Made by a program: the position numbers and the translations under genes
Shown: one piece after another, positions 1 through 10,125 of the stretch
How the letters are laid out: each line of letters opens with the position of its first letter
Numbering within the stretch: the first letter of the stretch is position 1
Notes under the pieces: model-generated
What the model was told of the DNA's origin: nothing
The model's database searches: none
Seen by the model: the letters and a program-made list of their open reading frames with translations, nothing else
From: Hemicordylus capensis
Lineage: Eukaryota > Chordata > Lepidosauria > Squamata > Cordylidae
DNA: 64,000 nucleotides
Assembly: GCF_027244095.1 (NCBI RefSeq)
Contig: NC_069659.1
Coordinates: forward strand, 336,144,750-336,208,749
Direction of reading: 5' to 3'

Positions 1-256
1 TTTCCTCCAAAACTGCCTGGAGCTGGTTAGCCACCACTCTCTCATTCACCTTGCCCGACCATGGGAGATTGGAGACCAGCCTATAACTTACCCAACATTG
101 AGGGATCTAGTGAAGGCTTCTTAAGAAGTGGTCTAATCACTACCTCTTTCAAACAAGGAGGCATCCTATCCTCCCTCAGCGATGAGTTAATGTAATTAAC
201 TAGGCCATCTCCAACAATTTCCCTGCTAGACAGAAGCAGCCAAGTAGGGCAAGGAT
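1..256 (-). mobile_element. L2-type LINE fragment, reverse transcriptase region (proximal part)
   Basis: The minus strand encodes PCPTWLLLSSREIVGDG followed by NSSLRE, RPLLKKPSLDPSML and, in another frame, RLVSNLPW and VVANQLQAVLEE. This is the start of a non-LTR reverse transcriptase domain of the kind seen in L2/CR1-group LINEs (family motif NYRPVSNLPFLGK). At least one frame change lies between PSML and RLVSNLP. The element continues beyond the left window edge and is interrupted at 257 by a DNA transposon. Confidence 0.75.
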
Positions 257-830
257 CAGGGGCGGAGCTATCATTGTGCAAAAGGGGTCCATAGAACATG
301 AGCTGCCAATGGGAAGGGCCACTGAAGCCCACAGGTGTGTGGCTCGGGCTCCACAAGAGCCCTGAGCTAACTCTGCCTGCACACCGCTCTCCACTGAGGG
401 GGAGAAAGGGAAATTGGTACTTCCAGGCAGCAAGCGCTGCCTGAAATGACAGGGCGGAGCTTGCTCGGGCTCTCCGGAGTGTGATGCCACGCCTCCTTTG
501 CATGCGACATCACACACACAGAGGGGCCGTGGCCTCGAGCTCTGGAGACCCTGAGCAAGCTCTGCCCTGGAAGCAGCTATTTCCCTTTCTCTCCCTCAAT
601 GGAGGGAGAGAGAGAAAAATAGAGGCTTGCAGGCAGCAAATGCTGCCTGTAATGAATGGGCAGAGCTGGCTCGGGGCTCACTGGAACCCGGGCGTGTGGG
701 GAGTTCCCTCGGGGCTCTTACGGAGCCTGAGCCACGCCCTGTGCATGCGATGTCACGTGCATGGGACGTTGCTTGAGGGCCCCCCGGGCGGGGCCGGACC
801 CAAGCCACCATTTGGCTGGCTACGCGCATG
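257..830. mobile_element. Non-autonomous hAT element inserted in a LINE
   Basis: A 574-bp insertion begins CAGGGGCGGAGCTA and ends in the inverse of CATGCGCGTAGCCA, a weak hAT-type inverted repeat (10 of 14 bases). It is flanked by an exact 8-bp direct repeat, GCAAGGAT, at 249-256 and 831-838. The LINE reads continuously when the insert and one repeat are left out (SLDPC|PTWLL). The interior is GC-rich with internal duplications (AGCAAGCTCTG-like blocks) and has no transposase. Confidence 0.75.
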
Positions 831-1010
831 GCAAGGATCCAGAGAACAAGTGGTAGGCCGCACTGCCCCAAGCAGCTTGTCCATGTCCTCAGGCATCACA
901 GATTGAAACTGATCCAATCTAATGCTGCAAGAGGGATTACTGGACACCACCTTAATAGACTCTGCAAAAACAGTAGCGTTCAAGTTGACCTGAATACAAG
1001 AGATTTTGTA
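831..1010 (-). mobile_element. L2-type LINE fragment, continued upstream part
   Basis: The minus strand reads IRLDQFQSVMPEDMDKLLG and then TTCSLDPC, which joins directly to PTWLL in the other part of the LINE (1-256). Here it corresponds to sequence just before the reverse transcriptase fingers. The 5' end fades at about 1010, where another repeat begins. Confidence 0.65.
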
Positions 1011-1035
1011 CACAAAGAACCCATTAAAAGAACCC

Positions 1036-1105
1036 ATTACACAGCAAAACAAAAGGTGGTCCCTTGCCCAAAGGGGGCTCACAATCTAAAACCACCACTT
1101 TTGGT
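1036..1105 (-). repeat. Fragment of dispersed retroposon J
   Basis: Contains the family hallmark read on the plus strand as GGTCCC...CCAAAGGGGGCTCACAATCTAAA. The same block recurs near 9965, 18085, 31185, 35790 and 57435. Family J is a roughly 290-bp retroposon with a simple A/T-rich tail; its class (L2-related LINE end or SINE) is not settled here. Confidence 0.6.
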
Positions 1106-1270
1106 GCAAATAACTTCACTGGGGGGGGGGTTGTGACGGAGGGGATGATGGAAAGGGAAGAACTAACCCCCCAAATGCCGTGGTGCCAGTCCATATTACA
1201 TATTACCTTCTCCTACACCACTGGTTTATGTGGTGAAAAGGAGAACCTGTTTTCAGCCCATTTCTTAAGA

Positions 1271-1479
1271 CCCGGTTGCACATTATGTTCAATATAATAC
1301 AATCTGTGTACAAATGTATAGTTATCCCCATATTATGTTTAATGCATATACTGAAGTACCCTTTTCTGTACCCAGCATTTGAGAAGTTCACTTTTAAAAC
1401 AAATGCATATACAGTCATTCACACAACATGTACATATGACTAGAGATCTGTATGTACCTACAACATAATGCCTGACTTT
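1271..1479. mobile_element. Fold-back element, family A
   Basis: The ends are imperfect inverted repeats of the type GCCCRATTCASACATTATG, seen here as GGTTGCACATTATGTTC and CATAATGCCTGAC. The inside is rich in GTACA motifs and carries the family core (GCATTTGAGAAGTTCACTTTTAAAA). Seven to eight copies of this family lie in the window. No protein is encoded. Confidence 0.6.
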
Positions 1480-1931
1480 AATGAAGGGTTTAATGTAACC
1501 TGTAGTTTGTCCCTCAGAGCAGCAAAAAGACGTGTGTAACAGTTCTTTGTGATCCAAGACAATGTGACAAAGACTTTACACCAGCCTTAAAATACTTCAC
1601 ATTTTTGTGCTACCATTTAAAAACAAACCACACTTTTGTGACTTCGCATGCACCTCTTCTGGCAACTGGCCAAGAGATAAGGTTCTTAGGCCAGGATAAT
1701 CTAGTCTCCTTACTGGAACAGTAGCAGAGAGCAGAGGAGTGGCAGCAGAGGCCGTAGTTGTCGCCACCTCTTAGTGATGTGGTGTTGAGAGGCTGTTGTG
1801 TTAGAATTTGAAAGCATTGCTCTTAGCACCACAGTTACCTCTTCTGGCCACTAAGTGTGTGCATTGTTGTTGGGGTGGTGGGAGATGTAGTTCAATAACA
1901 TCTGGAGAACCAAGTTTGAGAACTCTTGTGG

Positions 1932-2453
1932 TCCATTCATACTTAATGTTCAACACTTGTACAATTCGTGTAGGCAAATATAGTCATGTTAGGCTGAACG
2001 TAGGTACAAAAGTGCACTGAGTGGTTAGAGTGCTGGACTAGGACCGGGGAGACCCGAGTTCAAATCCCCATTCAGCCATAATACTTACTGGGTGACTCTG
2101 GGGCAGTCACTTCTCTCTTAGCCTAACCTACTTTACAAGGTTGTTGTGAGGAGAAACTTAACTGAGTTCAAATCCCCATTCAGCCATGAAACTTGCTGGG
2201 TGACTCTGGGCCAGTCACTTCTCTCTCAGCCTAACCTACTTCACAGGGTTGTTGTGAGGAGAAACTTAAGTATGTAGTAAGTACTCTGGGCTCCTTGGAG
2301 GAAGAGTGGGATATAAAATGTAGATAATAATAATAACTTCCTATCTATACCGTGCATTTGAAAGGCCTGTATTCTGGTTCACTTTTTAAATTAATTCACT
2401 CAAACACTTGAATGAGTACACATCTGTACGTTAGTACAGCATAATGTCTGAAA
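1932..2453. mobile_element. Fold-back element, family A, split by a SINE
   Basis: The left end (ATTCATACTTAATGTTCAACAC) and the right end (GTACAGCATAATGTCTGAA) match family A. The core GTGCATTTGAAAGGCCTGTAT follows directly after the inserted SINE at 2016-2335. Comparison with the copies at 11011 and 22107 shows that the SINE sits in the left half. Confidence 0.65.
2016..2335 (+). mobile_element. tRNA-derived SINE (type D) with an internal duplication
   Basis: A tRNA-like head (GTGGTTAGAGTGCTGGACTA, then GAGTTCAAATCCCC as box B) is followed by the body CTGGGTGACTCTGGGC-CAGTCACTT, CTCCTTGGAGGAAGAGTG and an ATAATAATAA tail. A 108-bp block starting at box B (2056-2163) is repeated at 2164-2271 with several differences, so the copy has two box-B/body segments. 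It is inserted in a family A fold-back element. Confidence 0.8.
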
Positions 2454-2639
2454 CATGCTCTGATAGAAGAAATGGGGGTTTTCTGTTCCAACTGGGTGTG
2501 GCTAAACTGGCTTCCACTGCCTTTCCTTTTGGCAGAAAACTCACCCCAAATGGAATGTAGCATCCTGGGTTTTTCTGCAGTACAAAGGGCCTGTGAATGC
2601 TGGGACTCTTTAGTTTTAGAAAAAGGCAACTCAGAACAG

Positions 2640-2890
2640 ACTTGGCAGAGGATTATCAAACTGCATGATGTGGAGAATGAGCGAGAAAAATGCCAGTCCA
2701 TTCTCTGTACCAGAGTTCAAGGTCACCCAGTTAAACTGACTGGGGAGAGATTTGGGGAACTCCTTCAGGCAACACGTAATGAATGTATGGGATTTGTTGA
2801 CACAGGATGTGACAAGAGCTGTGGCTGCTAGCTTAGAAGGCTTTAAAAGGAGATCAAACAAAGTCATGGAGGATTCACTGGCTACTAAAG
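2640..2890 (+). mobile_element. CR1 LINE 3' fragment
   Basis: The segment AACTGCATGATGTGGAGAAT ... GTGGCTGCTAGCTTAGAAGG, TTTAAAAGGAGATC, CATGGAGGATTCACTGGCTA matches the CR1 3' region in amniotes (compare 44801-45414, opposite strand). It lacks the terminal repeats. Confidence 0.6.
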
Positions 2891-2940
2891 TAAAGTGGTG
2901 TATGGTGTAAATATGGTGTATGGAATTACACCAGGGGCAA

Positions 2941-3000
2941 TTCATTCATTCATTCATTCATTCATACATACATACATACATACATACATAATACATACAT
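2941..3000. repeat. Simple repeats (ATTC)n and (CATA)n
   Basis: Adjacent runs of ATTC (about 2941-2965) and CATA (about 2964-2998). No gene is seen in the surrounding 3000-3925 either. Confidence 0.9.
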
Positions 3001-3927
3001 GCCCATTGCTTGCATATATGAAAGTTATCACAGATAAAATACCAGAACTTGGATGTCACCCAGGACATGATGCAGAGTCAATACATACATTCTGTATACC
3101 ACCTGAGCGTACTCATGGGAGTCCTGTATTCAGCAATCTGCCTGAAGTGTAATGTGAGGAAAATTCCACTAGTGGTCACTACAGGCATATTTTATTGGTG
3201 AAAGAAATCCAGATACTGTACTGGAAATTGGTTATGCATATGGTATGGAGCACACATTTGAAAAATAAAAAGTTGGTTCTGTTTAGATTGTTCTTGTTGC
3301 AGCTTTTTATACCAAATTAAGCACAAGGAATGCATTTTCAAATAGTATGTATTTTAATGATTTACACTGGGGATTTATGAATTACACCTGGACTTTGAAA
3401 ATGCATTACTTCTATGTAAGCATGTTTAGGATTAGAGTCTCAGAAAAATTAACACAAGGCTATCATTTGTAGGTTAGTGGATCAGAATTGGAACTAGCAA
3501 ATACTTTGACAATTGGTGTAAATTTTGTTATGAAGAGAAAAGCTTTTCCCTGTTTGTTCCATGAGCATTTCACTGCAAGAGAGAGGTCATGTCAAAAATT
3601 GGCCCTTGATGAAGGGAACGGCATGATATGGGGTAGAATTGTTAAGCCTGTTACTGTAAAATGCTTGAGTTAGATTAGGTCTCTATTCTTCCACTGGATG
3701 CAAAACTGTGTCCCACTCTCAGGCCAGCCTAAAATGGGTCACATAAAGGTCATGATGACTACTCTTCTTTGCAGGGCGGTTAAAATCATGTTTTAATGAG
3801 AAGGAGAAACAACAGAAGGGAGTGTACAACTTAAAGATCAGAAGCATGGAGAAAGAGAGAAGGGGAAATCGGGGCGAGCAGACGTGGACAGACATATTGC
3901 ACAAAGTATCCAGATGTCTGCGCACTG

Positions 3928-4062
3928 TTTATTTTAAATGTGAACCTGGGTACGGGTCCCTTATATGCATGGTAGAGATAGGAAGTGTGCTGCTGTACCT
4001 GTGTTCAACATTAGAGTGTACAGTGTACATCCGTATGAGTGTTGAACATAAAGATAAATTGA
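3928..4062. mobile_element. Partial family A fold-back element
   Basis: The core appears in reverse (TTTTAAATGTGAACCTGGGTAC, then CATGGTAGAGATAGG), with GTGTTCAACATTAGAGTGTAC and a second partial end. Only about half of the family is recognisable. Confidence 0.45.
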
Positions 4063-4459
4063 TATAATTATAGGGCTTTATTGCATTTTCCCATTTCCAC
4101 GAGCAGTGAGAAATTCCAGGGGAAGATCTACATGTGTTTGATTTCCATGGAATGAGAACACTGGAGACTTAATATCCTTGGCATCTGCTTTATTTACAAA
4201 TATGGTACAGGCAAACAGCAGGCATTCTTACAAAGCATCAGATCAGCTAGTCCACAATCAGACAGAGCCATGCTTCAGGGGCTTAACTGTCACACAACTC
4301 TCTCTCTCTGAACTGCAAAATGCTGTTTCTTTTCTTTCTTTCTCTCCACTGCCCCCCTTCCCTTAGGATTTTGGAAGAAATGTTTTGGGAAATAATGTGG
4401 CACCGGTAAGGCAGAAGAGGAGGAAAGTGTGTGTGGCGGGCGGGGGAGGACCCCCTTAA

Positions 4460-4739
4460 GGTGCTATAAAGATAATTACTCTTGTCTGTATGAAAACTCA
4501 TGTTGGCTTTGCATATTAGTATTCTTTTCAAACAATATCTCTCACTTCTAAAGAGAGATGATTTCTTCAGAGAGATTTTTCTTTAGAAGTGAGACATATT
4601 GTTTGAAAAGAATACTGACATAACCAACATGTTTGCCTCTGAAAAACAGCTTTTCAGATTGGACATATGAAAAGCAAGTTTCTAAAATAAATGGGTTTTC
4701 TAATGAATAACCCGAGTAATTATTTTTATAGTATCTCCC
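4460..4739. mobile_element. Fold-back element (family O) with a near-perfect hairpin
   Basis: The outer ends are inverted repeats of the type ACTATAAARATAATTACTC (4464-4481 and 4715-4733). Inside, 4518-4556 (AGTATTCTTTTCAAACAATA...) pairs almost perfectly with 4577-4615, leaving a loop of about 20 bases, and the pairing extends outward through CATGTTGG. It lies about 1.2 kb upstream of the claudin-11 start. No protein is encoded. Confidence 0.7.
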
Positions 4740-5540
4740 TCTTGCCCCACCCCCCACTCATTCTTTTTGGTATCAACTTCCCCAAATTCTGATGTTTATC
4801 TCCTTCAGACAGTGGTGGCACCAGGGGGGAAAAATTGAGGGTGGGCACAGAAAGGACAAATTGCATTGATGGGTGAGTGAGCTGTATTCCACATTTTAGA
4901 TTTCTGAAACCAAAGTGGAGGGAGAAGCTACTTGTCATTCTCTGGAGCCACCTTTGCAAACACTCAAGGGAAATCCTCAGATATCAAGAGAGAATCTCCT
5001 AACAATTTAGGAGCTATTAACAAGCACTTTCCCTAACAAAGGAGTGGTTGACCAGTAGCTGTTAAAAAAACAAAAAAAAAATCCTATGTAACAGATTTAG
5101 ATTAAAGCCAGGTCTAAAAGGCTCAGGACTACTGGATTATGAGATCTTTGCAGTTCCTTAAAGCTTTAAGACAGGATATCTTTTTCACCAGCCCCAGAAG
5201 CTGATTTGTGAATTAAACGAAGTATTAAAGAAATGTGGAGCAACCATAGCCAGCCCACACACAGCCGAAATAAAGGAGCAGGGGTTTCTGGAGGAGAAGA
5301 GGTTTGCGTGCAGGCCAGGTACCTCTTTGGGGGGGGGACGGGACGGGAGACGAAGTACTTCCTTTCATTCTAAAACAGAGCGAAAGTGCTCTTTACAACA
5401 GTTATTCTCAAGCTGCAATTACAATTTAGGATAGGGCCCTGCAATGCAATAAGATCAAGTCTATATTTCTGTTATTTGCTCTGCTCTTACACATTTTTTT
5501 AAAACTCCAGTAAGGAAACTTCTCTCATTGTTTATTTGAA
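4740..5540. other. Unassigned sequence upstream of CLDN11
   Basis: No gene or recognised mobile element. It contains short A- and G-runs (about 5070 and 5330). Distal promoter or enhancer elements could lie here, but nothing in the sequence decides it. Confidence 0.5.
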
Positions 5541-5579
5541 GGGTTTTTTTTTTTTTTTTTGAAAAAAGAAAAAAAAAAG

Positions 5580-5861
5580 TTGGCACTTCCAGTGACGCCT
5601 CCCATCTATCTGTGTGGGACTGAGCTCCTCCCAGAGGCTGAACTAACAGATGCAAGACATCTCTGTACCACCCGGCCCATCATCACATCCGACTCCTGTC
5701 CCCTCTGCTGACAGCTCAAAGGCAGAGGCCAGCATTTGTTGCTTGTCTGCTTCTAGGCTTCTTTTACTACTGCACTCCTCGGCCCCTCCTGCTGTTTTAT
5801 CTTCTTTTATTTTTCTTCATTTTTCTTTGGGGCTGCCTGGCCTTCTAGCTGAAGGAGAAAC
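5580..5861 (+). promoter_or_regulatory. CLDN11: CLDN11 5' leader / promoter-proximal region with a possible overlapping uORF
   Basis: This sequence directly precedes the claudin-11 start. It is pyrimidine-rich near the ATG. An upstream ATG at 5650 opens a 91-codon frame that runs through the claudin start and ends at 5925 in a different frame. If transcription starts before 5650, that frame would be an overlapping upstream ORF able to dampen translation. No clear TATA box is visible, so the transcription start cannot be placed. The T-rich and A-rich tracts at about 5541-5578 are simple repeats and mark the upstream limit of this unique stretch. Confidence 0.4.
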
Positions 5862-6087
5862 ATGGTTGCCACCTGCCTACACCTTACTGGATTTGTGGCT
5901 AGTTTTGTTGGCTGGATTGGCATGATTGTGGCAACCTCCACCAATGACTGGGTCGTGACTTGTGGCTATACCATCACCACCTGCCGGAAGATGGACGAGC
6001 TGGGATCCAAGGGGCTGTGGGCAGACTGTGTCATGGCTACAGGACTCTATCACTGCAAGCCGCTGGTGGACATCCTCATATTACCAG
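5862..6087 (+). CDS. CLDN11: Claudin-11, coding exon 1 (residues 1-75 plus first base of codon 76)
   Basis: This exon encodes the first membrane segment (about residues 5-25) and most of the first extracellular loop of claudin-11, the four-pass tight-junction protein of CNS myelin, Sertoli cells and the cochlear stria. The claudin signature is intact: W30, GLW at 51-53, C56 and C65. The stretch GLWADCVMATGLYHC, and the text around it, matches mammalian claudin-11 almost residue for residue. The start codon at 5862 has A at -3 and G at +4. The exon ends in CCAG followed by GTATAC, a good donor, leaving one base of a split glycine codon (phase 1). With the other two exons the protein is 207 residues, the same length as human claudin-11. 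Family assignment is essentially certain. Confidence 0.97.
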
Positions 6088-7921
6088 GTATACGGGTTAT
6101 CCAACTATTCTTGAGAGCTGCTCTTCCTCACGTTAGGGCAGATCTGGCGATTGTGCAGCTTCTTGTATTTATATAAAGAGCATCATCAATGTACAATGAT
6201 GCTAAGTCCCAGGATGAGTGTAGCAGTTGGAAAGTTGGGTTCAGGTTTTCACTGGGGAACTTGGGTTAGTCACATTGTCAGCCTAATTACTGCACAGGGT
6301 TGCTTTATGGATAAAATGGGGCCATCTCCGTGTATGTTTTGCAGAACTCTTTAGAGATAAGGGATATGCTTGTGGGAAAGAGAGCAAGAAAAGATGAGTC
6401 CCTGCCCCAAGGACCTTACCATATGCATTTTGACAAGGGGAGTAGGAACAACAGAGGGAGTGGATGGAAGGAGAATGGAGAGAAGAAAAGCACTGATGGC
6501 AAGGGATCGATGTGAACAAATGCAGTTCCAGGAATCTGTTTTAGTTGGAGGCAAGTTAGAGGCAAGACTAAGAGGTTAAGCCAAAGTCTTTGCAGAAAAG
6601 CGGCGGGGGGTGGGTGGGATTTGAGGCTGGATTTGAAGGAAGAAAGTGGCATATCTGCATGTGGGAGTTCTGAAAGCAGACTCTGGGCAAGCACATACTA
6701 ACGTTTGTAAATGCAGAAGCTGGTCCACAATGCATTCATTGAACAAAAATAAAACAAAGTCACAAGGACTCCACTTTGCCTGAAAGCTACATCCTCTGTC
6801 CTGGAAACATTGCTCCTTTACCCTGTATGTTTGCAAGTGAACTGTGATGACTTATTTACTACATAGATGGCACATGCTCAGGAAAGCACTTGCTCTTATT
6901 TCACACCCATGGAAATATGTGAATCTTTGAAAACTGTTTTCAGGGCTGGGAACTCATCCTGTATCCTTCACTACCACCCCAGATCTTTGTAATTCAGTCT
7001 TAAGTTGCTATTTCGGCCCCATTGAAATAAGAGTAAATGAATGTGTCCCAATAACATATATTGTGCTGAGATTTTAACGTGGGCCTCCCAAGGTTTAGCT
7101 TGAGCCGACATAGCGCTGGATTTGTCAGAGCATCATGACAAATCTGCCCTATCTGCCCTACTTCAGCTCAGCTGGCTTCCTGTGAGGCATTGAAAAGTCA
7201 ACATCTCTGAGCCTCCAAAAGTGATCTACTTTGCTGAGTTGTTGTGAGGACCATGAAGATCAAAAGAGTTTCAAACCGTGGCTACAAGGCTGGATAAATG
7301 ACAACAGCAGAGTTCTAGTAACTCCAACTTGCTTTGGGACTGGCCTGCAGAGTTCTGAGCATAAGACACTGAAATTAGTTGAAAATATATCTTGCAGGAA
7401 CACCTTATCAGAGACTTTGCTGGCTGAGGGCTTTTATTAGTCTTGGCAGCCCATTGCATCTGCAGGGCACTTTTGATGCTGTGCGTTTATTATTCATTTC
7501 CCCCAGAAAGGATGTTATTCTACTGATGAAAATTTGAAACCGAGGTTAAAGATGATACTGAGAATTAATAATCATAAGAATAATGTTGATTATTTCTATA
7601 GTCCTTATCAATAAAGAGTACAAAACAACTGAGCACAAAACCATTCTATTCAGCACAAATCATCATCAACACAAAGACCATCCAATAAGTTAGTTATCTA
7701 GTGCATTTCAACTGTTCAAACTTTTTTTGCATGTGGATTTCCCCTCATGCAAATAGGGCTTTCTTGACCTCTCCTCTCTACACTGCAATTCCCGGTGTTC
7801 CCTGAAAAATCTGCTCTTGAGGGGACCCTCTAGCATGGTGTGGCGTCCTTGAATCCAACCCAATATTAGGACTGCCCACTCTAATCCCACAGACTCCATG
7901 CTGGAGGACTGGCAGCTCTTG

Positions 7922-7985
7922 TGTTCTGTCCAGTATCTTTTTTATGTTTTGTTGTTTAGAAGTTTGTCCTAAGGGGGATTCTTAA
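7922..7985 (+). mobile_element. Truncated LTR fragment, family N
   Basis: TGTTCTGTCCAGTATCTTTT and the following TTTGTCCTAAGGGGGATTC match the start of the short LTR seen more fully at 27518-27706 on the same strand. Only the beginning remains; this is a broken fossil. Confidence 0.5.
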
Positions 7986-8214
7986 GAGTCCTAAGAGCCT
8001 CAATATCTCACTATTCCTTAAAACACCAAAGCAAAGGAGGCCAACATGAGTATCCCTCATATGGTAGATTGGGAGTGAGGGGCTAAGGCTTAGTTTTGCT
8101 TGCTTAAGGATATCTTGTGGGATTTCAGCCAGGGTTTGAGATTTCAGCCAAGGACTTCTCAGTGCTGGACTTCAACGCTTCCCTAAAAAATGCATTCTGT
8201 ATTATGTAGTTTGG

Positions 8215-8660
8215 TCCTGAGACTGTAATTCTGTGCACATTTACCAGGGAGTAAGTCCCATTGATCACAGTGGGGCTTACTTCTGAGTAAACATGCCTAA
8301 CACTGCACTGTATGGCTGCAATCCTGTGCACTTTCCTGGGATTTAGTCTCACTGAACACAGTGAGACTTACTTCTGCATTGAGAGGGCAGGCAGTAAAGT
8401 GCACAGTCCAACCTTATCCATATTTACTTAGATTTAAGTTCCACGGATGGAACTGGGATTTATTCCCAAGTGCAGACACACAAGATGGCAGCTACCTCAC
8501 TAAAGGTGAGTCCCAGGGACCTAAGTGGGACTAAGAGCAATGTACTTCGCTTGCACGGCATGTTTGCAAGCTTATATGTACCTACTTGGGAGTAAATCCC
8601 AACTAACCCTGTGAGAATTACTCCTGAATATGTATGCAAAGGATTGGGCTGCCAGTAGGG
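8215..8660. repeat. Tandem units of dispersed family K
   Basis: Several diverged units contain the blocks CATTTACCAGGGAGTAAGTC, GTGGGGCTTACTTCTGAGTAA and CAATCCTGTGCACTTTCC, arranged in series with alternating orientation. Short relatives occur at about 10450-10540 and 56545-56630. This repeat is familiar in squamate DNA, but I cannot assign its class. Confidence 0.55.
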
Positions 8661-8662
8661 TT

Positions 8663-10125
8663 GTCTGGTCCAGATGGTGAAAGAAGTCAGTATCCATGAC
8701 CAAAAAATGGAAATAGAGGACACTTTCCACAAAAAAAGAAAATAAAAGTATAATATGTTGAGTGGTATTATATATGCATATTTTGATAGAAATTGGATAA
8801 TATGAGAATACAGGTGAAACTCGGAAAATTAGAATATCGTGCAAAAGTCCATTAATTTCAGTAATGCAAATTAAAAGGTGAAACTGATATATGAGACAGA
8901 CGCATTACATGCAAAGCGAGATAAGTCAAGCCTTAATTTGTTATAATTGTGATGATCATGGCGTACAGCTCATGAAAACCCCAAATCCACAATCCCAGAA
9001 AATAGAATATTACATGGAACCAAGAAGACAAGGATTGAAGAATAGAACAATATCGGACCTCTGAAAAGTATACAGTGTACTGTGCTTGATTGGCCAGCAA
9101 ACTCGCCTGACCTGACCCCATAGAGAATCTATGGGGCATTGCCAAGAGAAGGATGAGAGACATGAGACCAAACAATGCAGAAGAGCTGAAGGCCGCTAAT
9201 GAAGCATCCTGGTCTTCCATAATACCTCATCAGTGCCACAGGCTGATAGCATCCATGCCACGCTGCATAGAGGGAGTAATTGCTGCAAAAGGGGCCCAAA
9301 CCAAGTACTGAATACATATGCATGCTTATACTTTTCAGAGGTCCGATATTGTTCTATTCTACAATCCTTGTCTTCTTGGTTCCATGTAATATTCTAATTT
9401 TCTGGGATTGTGGATTTGGGGTTTTCATGAGCTGTACGCCATGATCATCACAATTATAACAAATTAAGGCTTGACTTATCTCGCTTTGCATGTAATGCGT
9501 CTGTCTCATATATCAGTTTCACCTTTCAATTTGCATTATTAAAAATAATGGACTTTTGCACGATATTCTAATTTTCCGAGTTTCACCTGTAAATACAGCT
9601 CACCACTGTGAAGCTGATGATCAGGTTAGCTGTATGTCTGCTCAGTCTGCTGTCCAGGTGCAGAGTTCTCAAGGCCCCTGGTTCTTAACCATAAATTCAT
9701 TTCCTGGTTAGGTTAGGACACACAGTCCTCTGTCCTCCCCCACTCCCCATGGGTCACCCAGCCTGCTCTCTCCACCCAGGCCAGCAACCTCACCTCTTGG
9801 TTTGAAGCAGAGCAGCCAGCTAGCTATGGAGCCAGCCTCTTTGCATGCTGGTGCAGCAGGTCATGCACGGTCTCCCACCCGCTTGCTGTTCTCTACTACT
9901 ACAAAGATTTATATGTTCAACAGAAGATTTCACAGTGGTTTTCAAAGGAAAATAAAGAATAAGATGGTCCCCTATCCCCAAAGGGCTCACAATCTAAAAA
10001 GAAAAGCAAGGTAACACCAACATCAGCCATTGAAGGGATATTTTGCTGGGGTTGGATTGGGCCAGTTGCTCTCCCTATAATAAATAGAAGAAATTCACCA
10101 CTTTAAAGGGTGCCTTTTTACTCAG
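8663..10125 (-). repeat. Dispersed element L, copy 1 (holds the Tc1 insertion; includes retroposon J)
   Basis: Reverse complement of 35625-37590 once insertions are discounted. Shared landmarks are GAATTTATGGTTAAGAA, GGGGCCTTGAGAAC, GACTGAGCAGACATA, CATCAGCTTCACAGTGG and, at the far end, CAACCCTACT. The J retroposon occupies about 9896-10125, joined to the rest by a junction present in both copies. The unit is about 0.7 kb without inserts. Class unknown: no protein or terminal repeat was recognised. Confidence 0.65.
8811..9589. mobile_element. Tc1/mariner element, internally deleted
   Basis: Long terminal inverted repeats of about 262 bp begin CAGGTGAAACTCGGAAAATT and differ at only about 7 positions, and the insert is flanked by the TA target duplication (8809-8810, 9590-9591). 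Between them a short plus-strand remnant encodes PANSPDLTPIENLWGIAKRR and continues to AAKGAQTKY before a stop. That is the C-terminal end of a Tc1-type transposase, including the glutamate of the catalytic triad (P-I-E-N). The DNA-binding half and the two catalytic aspartates are absent, so the copy is non-autonomous. A second copy of the host repeat at 37374-37375 shows the empty TA site. Confidence 0.9.

Noticed and set aside
5030-5050. SOX-type site (AACAAAGG) as a CLDN11 oligodendrocyte enhancer
   Set aside because: Such short motifs occur by chance and nothing else in the sequence supports a regulatory role.
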